Assembly (NCBI GenBank): GCA_021014945.1
Contig: MU266353.1
Location: 62,001-126,000, forward strand
Direction of reading: 5' to 3'
From: Leucogyrophana mollusca
Lineage: Eukaryota > Basidiomycota > Agaricomycetes > Boletales
DNA: 64,000 bases
A program made the position numbers and the translations under genes. Shown here one piece after another: positions 57,124 through 64,000 of the stretch. Each line of letters begins with the position of its first letter. The first letter of the stretch is position 1. The notes beneath the pieces were generated by a model that saw nothing but the letters and a program-made list of their open reading frames with translations, was not told where the DNA came from and searched no databases.

Positions 57124-58570
57124 ATGTCTTCGATCTGGAAACCGGCCCCAAAGCCCGCCTCGCGACTTGCCCGATATCGAGCCCTGTCTCCCCTAGCCGG
57201 GATTCATGTCTCACCGCTGCAACTTGGCGCCATGAGCATCGGAGACAAGTGGGAGAATTTCGGTATGGGTAGCATGAACAAGGAGTCGTCGTTCAAGCTC
57301 CTTGACGCCTTTTATGACGCCGGAGGAAACTTTATCGATACTGCCAACAACTAGTTGAGTGGCTCTTTGCGGACCTTCGGGATTTCGCTGACTTGGAACC
57401 TCTTCAGTCAAGATCAGACTTCAGAAGAATTTATTGGCGAATGGGCTGAGAAGCGTGGAATCCGTGACCAGCTCGTCATCGCGACCAAGGTATGTACTCA
57501 TTATATGATCGATCTTCATTCTACACTTGTGTGTTGATGCGCTCTTCTTGATCAGTACACCACTAACTATATGCGCGGGGAAGATCTGAAGCAAAAAGTT
57601 ATGTTCACTGGCAACAACGTCAAGTCCATGCACATCAGCGTGGAAGCCAGCTTGAAGAAGCTCAGGACGTCTTACATTGACATCCTGTACGTGCACTGGT
57701 GGGACTTCGACACCTCCGTCGAGGAGGTCATGAACGGTCTCCATACACTTGTCCAACAGGGCAAAGTACTGTATCTGGTAGGTCTGCTCGTTGGGCAGAG
57801 AATTTCCGCGCGGTGTAACTGATTTTTTTGCCCCTGGCAGGGCATTTCTGATACTCCGGCATGGGTGGTGTCCAAGGCGAATCAGTACGCTCGTGATCAC
57901 GGAAAATCTCCCTTTGTCATCTACCAAGGTCTCTGGAATGTGATGCAGCGCTCATTTGAGCGCGATATCATCCCGATGGCTCGTTCTGAAGGTTCCTTAC
58001 CATTTCTCTAATTTCTATCTCCAGATGTGCTCACGACAGTCCAGGTTTGGCTCTTGCACCGTGGAGCGTCCTCGCCGCTGGCAAGCTCCGCACGGACGAG
58101 GAGGAAGAACGTCGCCGCCAGACTGGTGAGAAAGGGCGTATGATATCGAACCCCAACTGGGAGCGAAATGAGGATGAGAAAAAAATGAGTGCCGCACTGG
58201 AGTCGGTGGCAAAGGAGGTTGGCGCGAAGCACATCACATCAATTGCCATCGCCTACCTCATGCACAAGACTCCGTATGTCTTCCCGATCATCGGTGGGAG
58301 GAAAGTGGAGCAACTCGAAGCCAATTTAGAGGCACTCGAAGTCACCCTCACTCCTGAACATATGAAGACCTTGGAGAGCGTCATACCTTTCGATCCCGGG
58401 TTCCCCAACGGCTTTATCGTGAGTAGCTTATTCGCACACGGTTGTGATGGCTCACCGATGATTCTGCCTGTATATAGGGAGATGGGACGGGTCATAACTT
58501 CCTCCTGGCCTCGGCGGCTTACATTGAAAAGCAGCCTTTGGTCCAGCCTGTTGCTCATGCTGCGGAGTGA
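57124..58570 (+). CDS. Aldo-keto reductase, aryl-alcohol dehydrogenase (AAD) type, copy 2
   Basis: Paralogue of copy 1 in inverted orientation. Exon 1 is 57124-57353, exon 2 begins at 57408, and the last exon ends at TGA 58570. Segments: [20 protein letters not shown] (tetrad Asp, Tyr), RDQLVIATK (Lys), [20 protein letters not shown] (His), [80 protein letters not shown]. It appears intact. Intron 1 uses a GTTGAG donor, also seen in copy 1. TATAAA at 57051. Coding sequence is very similar to copy 1, especially in exons 2-4, suggesting recent duplication or gene conversion. Confidence 0.93.
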
Positions 58571-58750
58571 AAAGGCGCTGTGTGCGGTGGACTCGCCCGG
58601 GTTGCACTCTCTGAAAAGTAACTGCACGAGAGGCATGTTCAATACAACAAGCACATCATGTATCACTAAATGCACAAGTATCTCAGTACACGACAATAGC
58701 GCTCTGAAAATGTATACTCTGAAGATCTACCCTACTGTCACTTTGCCAGT

Positions 58751-59886
58751 CTACGCCACGTCATCGTGCAAGAGGACATACTCTCGAGTGGACTGACCAA
58801 ATTTAATCACTGATAACAGCTTTGAGTCAATATCGAATCAGAGATGGAGGGACGTAATTCACCATCGTTGGCCCTCAGCTCATAATATCTAGAAGTCGGT
58901 ATTGCATCATTGTTAACATGTGTGCCATTTGTTGACTCCAAATCGATGATAAATGGTCTGATCGACGAGCTTTTCGTCAGTAGTGTGTCGGCTGTGGGTA
59001 GCGACGAGGATACGGACTTTATGGCAGGTTTGGGGACGCCAAACTCATCCTTTTCGTGAACCTGTCGATCTGTTACCAAGAGAACGATGAGCTTCAAGCT
59101 TATGGAAAGCTGTTGAGTCCATACGTTGTATCACAGCATGTTGTTTTGAACAAGACGGATGCTCGACGGTAATATCAGCGACAGTGCGATCACGCCCTAT
59201 CAAGTACGCGCTTTGTCGATGGATATGCAGAAGCTCTGGGGAATATCAGTAGATGGCATCAAATGGAGTGGCTTTAACGAACGCTCACCCGTTTGTTCAC
59301 TTCCTTTAAAAACGTACAACCTCCACCCTAGTGCAGGCTTTCTTGCTTCTGGTGGCTCATTATACTTAAGCACCGTGCTAGTTCCGTCGACTGCCTTCAC
59401 GGTGTTAGTGGCGGCCGCCAAAAGCCCAGACTGGGCAAAGTTCGGTTTCGCTTTGTCGACAGGCGGGGGCGACTTGGACCGCGTGCGTGAGTCTGAGCGC
59501 GGACGGGTAGAACCAGGTTGGTTTGGGGATGCCGAGCGGCGGGAAGGACCTCCGCGTTCTCTGCTTTTGCTTCTCCTTCGCTCACTGCGCCTGTCTTTGT
59601 TCTCGTCTCTATTTCTCCTCCTTTCACGGTCAGGTTCATCCCTGCGGCCGGACCCGGAGTTGTCTTCTGGACGGCCATCCCTTCTACCATTATAGTCTCG
59701 CCTACCGGTGTCACGTCTATCTCTGTGACGTCGTTCGTCCTCTCTATCCCTACGATAAGTTCCGTACTCCCCTTTGGAATCCCGATCGTCTGGGCGATCC
59801 CGTCTGTCATATTCGCGTCTTCCCGGCCGTTCTTGTTCTCGTGTTGAGGAGCGGCGAGGAGGAGAAACAGAAGGTACGCGAACCAT
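58751..59886 (-). CDS. FHA-domain splicing factor, SNIP1/Pml1-like
   Basis: Begins at ATG 59886 with a long RD/RS-rich N-terminus (DRRDRPDDRD, ERRRSKSRERGG). The C-terminal FHA domain is split over several short in-phase exons: GWRLYVFKGSE, LLHIHRQSAYLIGRDRTVAD, ITVEHPSCSKQHAVIQHRQV, HEKDEFGVPKPAIK, PFIIDLESTNGTHVNNDAIP, YYELRAND, VIKFGQSTREYVLL. The phosphopeptide-binding residues GR, SxxH and NG are all present. Human SNIP1 and yeast Pml1 belong to the RES (retention and splicing) complex of the activated spliceosome. The very short C-terminal tail after REYVLL fits Pml1. Divergently paired with the NicO gene, 262 bp between starts. Confidence 0.93.
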
Positions 59887-60148
59887 GGGTCGAAAGTGTT
59901 TTGTCCTGGGTATATTTGTTTATGAGGAAAGTTGAAACAGCACGAAGCAACCGACACTGGGACTCTGATCACATCATAAGCGCTCAACGGCATTTGCCGG
60001 TAAACCCAAAGCCTCCGTCCCGCAAAGCTGCCGCGAACCTGCACTTCCAAGCATGATAAGCCCAGCGAGAATAGTGATAAGCACCGGTTTCAACGTTATC
60101 TCCTAGCCATCTTACGAGCTTCAAATCATTACACTTGAATAAGAGCCT

Positions 60149-62258
60149 ATGCCCCCGAGCTCCAGTCATACGATGGACCCGCGACCGCGATGGTACAGGG
60201 CCATCCTGTTTCGCACTGGTAAACTCAAAGTACCATCAATTAAATTGACTCTTCTGGGGCGCTCGCTTCTCCTCGTCTGCTTGGAGGTTGTGGCCAATGC
60301 GGTCTGCTGGATTATCGCCTCCCGATCCCACTCCATTATGGGGCTAGCGATCCTTGCATGGGTGAGAGATTCGCAGGCTCCTACTTCGATGTCTTGAATA
60401 TATACGCAGGATGCAACATAGACGATAGGACTGAGACACGGTGAGTTTTTGGACCACCTATCGAACTTTCTCTGGTCTATAGATAGCCTCCACAGCTCTT
60501 GACGCCGACCACATCAGGTTGTAGCTATTTTAATTGGACAATTCTGGTGAGTTGAGCCGACAGCGATGCCACATTCACACCTTGATTACCTCTCAGAATA
60601 ACCCTCATCATGCACCTATGATGCAGTGCCATTGACAACGCAACTCGAAGTTTGATCGGCCGCGGACAGCTTCCCGTTACATGTGGGCTATTCTTCTCCT
60701 TGGGACATAGTACAATTGTGATCGTCGTCGTGAGTGATTTGGTTGTCCTCGGGACGCCTGATTGGATGGCCATTGGACACAGAACGTTGCAATTGTGATT
60801 AGCACGGGCATCTATAATAGAATTGAGGGGGTAGGCAGTATTGGTTCAGTGATTGGTGAGTGCAGCTAAAGGACAGCCTGGACGTGTCCGTCAACCTCGA
60901 TGAATAACCAACGTTGGGACATGCAACAGGTCCATCAGTGAGCGGAGCCTTCCTTCTGATTATTGGCCTCGCGAACACCGTCATCCTGTTCAAAATATTG
61001 AGACAGCGTCGTCAAGTATGCATCATGTTTCTTTGGCAGTTTCACTCAACAGCTCACTTCAGCTCCAGGCGAGGCTCGCAGCCGTGCGAGATGAAGACGT
61101 TGCCAGGTCCACGGGGCGTGCAATGGACTTGACGGATGATAATCAGCAGCCGAACATGCTGATGATGAGACTCCTTGGGCCGCTTATCAACTTCGTAGAC
61201 CGGTCGTGGAAGGCGTGTACTAAGTTATGGTCCGTTTGAGCTTTGATTTACGATGGGATTGGATGTACCCAGTGGGTGTCGTCTTTGGGTTGGGTGAGCA
61301 GCAGACACACCAGAAACGTGAATCCATGATAAATCTTACATGATAGGATTCGACACGGCCTCCTCTATTGCACTCCTGGCAATATCTGCTATCGCGAAGG
61401 AAGGATCCGCCGGGCGCACCATTCCACCAGCGGAGGTTGTCATTTTGCCGGTAAGTTGGGGGTTTCGATACAGAAACTGGCTGATTTTTTGATACAGTTA
61501 CTGTTCACGACGGGCATGACGCTCATAGATTCCTTGGACTCTATTCTAATGCTGTATTCGTATTCTGGATTCACCATGCATTCGTGGGCCGTGTTCGAGG
61601 GGCACGCTGGGCCGAGCATCTCTTCTGATTCGGAGGCTGTAGCAGGGGGAGCTACCCAGCTTCCGGGGATAATTTCGGAACCGGAGCAAGCTGAGACGAA
61701 GAAGACGGAAAGAGAATTTGCTGTACATCTCGGAAAAGGTGGACAAGAGCCGGGCCTTCCTGAACTCGAGGTCGTGGCTGAATCCCCTGAAGACTGTGCG
61801 AGGCTCAGCGCTCGTCCTGAGTACGCCGAGCGCATGATACGTGTGAAACGACACACGATGTCGGGGCTCAGCATTATCTTGACGACCATGAGCATTCTAC
61901 TCGCCTTTAGGTATTTCATCTAATTGCCTGCCGAGAAGTAGAGCACTGATGGGTGTTTAGCATAGCACTCATCGAGATAATGGGTGTTATTGGGGGCAAC
62001 TGCGCTAGCTGTCAGCGAGCTGCCATGGCCTCTGACGGGGGTGGCCTTGCGGGGCGATGGTGGAGGGGCTGGGCAAGGGTGAGTCATGAGACGTGAATGT
62101 GGGGCGAAGAGCTAAATGTTCTTTGTGTGTTGAAGGCCAATGACAACTCGGGATATATCGGGGCGGCGGTAGTGGGCGCGTTTATCTTGATAGTAGGTGG
62201 ATGGTATGGGGTGGGGTGGACCCTTAGAAGAGCCAAGGGGAAACAGGGAGCGAGTTAG
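60149..62258 (+). CDS. NicO-family nickel/cobalt transporter (one anomalous splice junction)
   Basis: Multi-exon membrane protein from ATG 60149 to TAG 62256-62258. NiCoT signatures are TIGLRHALDADHISAIDNAT, the metal-binding HAxxxDH motif of transmembrane helix II, then GLFFSLGHSTIVIVV, GLGFDTASSIALL and FTTGMTLIDSLDSILMLY. A hydrophilic loop of ~90 residues follows, and the final helices end in GWYGVGWTLRRAKGKQG. These transporters import Ni2+ or Co2+ across the plasma membrane, for example to supply urease. Near 61222-61270 the expected junction RSWK/MYPVGVVFGLG cannot be made with a normal GT-AG intron: the alternatives are a 26-nt intron (GTGTAC...TTGAG) or a 56-nt intron that removes MYP. 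The gene may therefore be impaired or use an unusual intron. The other joins followed are in phase. Confidence 0.88.
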
Positions 62259-63785
62259 AACAGCCTCGTTGTTTCACGCGTATCACCTTAATTACTGAAT
62301 TGTGTCTGTTCGGAAGGTTTGTCAAGCCCATCGATGTAGCGGCATCTGCGTGTTTGGGGTATTGAATTGGCTTGCAAAGATGTGCACAACCCTCAATTAT
62401 GGCTTTGGAGGGTCGGTGAGAGACATCAAGATATCGACATAAGTGACCGAGGATAAAGTGCCAGGCGAGGTAACGCGGTTGTCCAGGTGACGGGGCAAAA
62501 AGCACTCATTGCAGCCTCATTGGACGCTGTGAACGTTGTTGCACTAATGAGCTATGGCAATGGTCTCTGTCGCCTCGTCCCTACAGATTGATAGGGTGCC
62601 TTTGCGCACCGAGGCGCACGAAAGCATTGACAAGTCTCCATGCCTTCGGGCGTTCCAGCTGTGACCTGATCTGATTGTGGAGTCGATGGACATTGGCGGA
62701 ATAGTCGAGGCCGATCATTCCGCACATCCACGGGTCAGCAAGAGTTACACGGTGAGGAAAACACAGCTAAAACAAGGCTCATCAAACCACGAAGCTGTTT
62801 GCCGTGGTGTGTATTTAGCAGGCGTTGGAGGCTCCGGAACGCGGCACCGCTCGGCCTGGATGTCATTAGGATGGCAAGGGGTCGCCTTGGGTCTGTGATG
62901 GGTCTGTGACAAGGGAGACTTGCATTGAGCAAGAAGGTTGGCCTGTTTGGGTCTAGCAGCCGCGTCAACAGGCGATCAAATCGACACTGGCCTTGGGATG
63001 CCGTGGATCCGCATGGTTACTCTGTACAGGTGGGATTGATCGCGTCGCGAATCTCGGTCTAGCGAGAGTCAAGTCGCCAGACAGGTTATTAGAAACTATA
63101 AGAAGGAAAGCTAAAGAATGGAAAATCACTACTCATTTTACCCGGCCCATTGTGGAGGGAGGGACAAGGGCGCGTTGTTTGGCTTTGTTGTGCCTTCGTT
63201 CGAGGTGAAGAAACCTGGATTTACGCGCCCATATGCACCTCGGTCCCGCCTTGGCCATCTCCCCAGTCCCGCTCCGCCTATCTCAACCTTTTCTTGTATC
63301 CTTAATTCTCTGGTCTGTTTCCTTCTAATTGCTGTACACCAGGTTAGATAATATCCTAGTCGCGCCTCTTTTCCCAGTACTCCGTGGGCTGCGCATCAAA
63401 TTTCGGCGCAACATACACTCGCACACCTAGTTCTCTGCGTTTCTCGTCTTGTCGCATCGCCCTTCTATCTTTGAGCCATTCCGCGTCTCTCCACGCAAGG
63501 ATAGCCCCGTTGGCCTCCAGAAGCTCGTCACATCACGACTTTACACGATCATCCCGTCACAGCTCTCTTTCGTTCCGTGACGAGGGCCTAGCAGATCCAG
63601 GAACCTTTCGCGGCCGCAGTCGGTACGTTCCTACTCTCCATGGAGTGATGCGCTTGACCTACATCTTGCTGCTGTGCCAGATCACAGGAAATCTGATATA
63701 GTCTCACCATCGCACTGGAAACCTTCCTTCGACCTCCCTTACTGGATCCTTGGGCAGCTCATAGCACTCAGGCTTTGTATGAAGG
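62259..63785. other. Intergenic region
   Basis: About 1.5 kb with no supported coding sequence. The right half (63300-63780) is pyrimidine rich, as in the 5' leader or promoter of the next plus-strand gene. Confidence 0.5.
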
Positions 63786-64000
63786 ATGCCCGCTGCTCGG
63801 CTTCATATCGACACTGACGTCAGCCGCGATAATGCTACCTCAAAGAAACCTTCTATCCACGAGAAGACTAGCACTCCGGCCGCCTTGTCGCCGAACCCAA
63901 TGGGTACTACAAGACTACGAAGTGGATCCACCGCGTCTACTTCTTCGTCCTTGTCGGTGGATTCCCCTGGTCCATCGTCTTCTGCAGCGTCAACATCATC
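63786..64000 (+). CDS. Start of an unidentified gene, cut by window edge
   Basis: ATG at 63786 opens a frame that runs to the end (MPAARLHIDTDVSRDNATSK ... LSVDSPGPSSSA). It is serine/threonine/proline rich and disordered, with no domain visible. A CT-rich leader precedes it. It may be the N-terminus of a signalling or regulatory protein, but nothing here identifies it. Confidence 0.5.
   Translation, partial: MPAARLHIDTDVSRDNATSKKPSIHEKTSTPAALSPNPMGTTRLRSGSTASTSSSLSVDSPGPSSSAASTS

Overview
The window is nuclear DNA of a filamentous basidiomycete, most likely an Agaricomycete. Genes carry many short (about 45-75 nt) GT-AG introns, there are 12-14 nt micro-exons, and the gene families are typical of mushroom-forming fungi: tandem P450s, BTB/POZ and F-box proteins, tandem ICMT-like methyltransferases, AAD-type aldo-keto reductases and a NicO metal transporter. 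Gene models were spliced by eye; for those with exon coordinates given, reading phase was checked across the junctions listed.

Layout. 1-920: 5' part of a CSC1/OSCA-type channel (minus strand, cut by the window edge). 1.9-7.4 kb: two tandem P450s with matching exon structure. 7.4-19.4 kb: gene-poor accessory DNA made of two diverged tandem copies of a ~6 kb unit. Each unit carries one BTB gene (the second frameshifted) followed by ~4.5 kb of relic or noncoding sequence with local repeats. 20.2-23.2 kb: SAM-dependent methyltransferase with a long disordered insert. 24.8-26.2 kb: SRF/MCM1-type MADS factor. 27.0-31.2 kb: Red1/ZFC3H1-like RNA-surveillance protein, divergent from a G-patch protein (31.7-32.8 kb). 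33.1-35.1 kb: F-box protein. 35.9-38.3 kb: secreted GH20 hexosaminidase. 38.7-40.7 kb: ENTH/epsin adaptor. 41.6-43.9 kb: MFS transporter. 44.2-47.8 kb: three tandem ICMT-like membrane methyltransferases. 48.4-49.9 kb: unrecognised disordered protein. 50.0-50.9 kb: decayed MYND gene. 51.1-51.7 kb: mitochondrial ribosomal protein mS41. 52.6-53.8 kb: C2H2 zinc-finger protein. 54.5-58.6 kb: two head-to-head aldo-keto reductases with an intron-containing tRNA-Lys(CTT) between them. 58.8-59.9 kb: SNIP1/Pml1-like FHA protein, divergent from a NicO nickel/cobalt transporter (60.1-62.3 kb). 63.8 kb to the end: start of another gene.

The right two thirds mixes housekeeping genes (RNA surveillance, splicing, endocytosis, mitoribosome) with small lineage-specific duplications. 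I found no polyketide, peptide or terpene backbone enzyme, so the P450s, reductases and methyltransferases do not form an evident biosynthetic cluster. The most unusual material is the 6-kb tandem unit, the inverted reductase pair with a shared 19-bp upstream element, and several genes caught in apparent decay or with odd splice sites.
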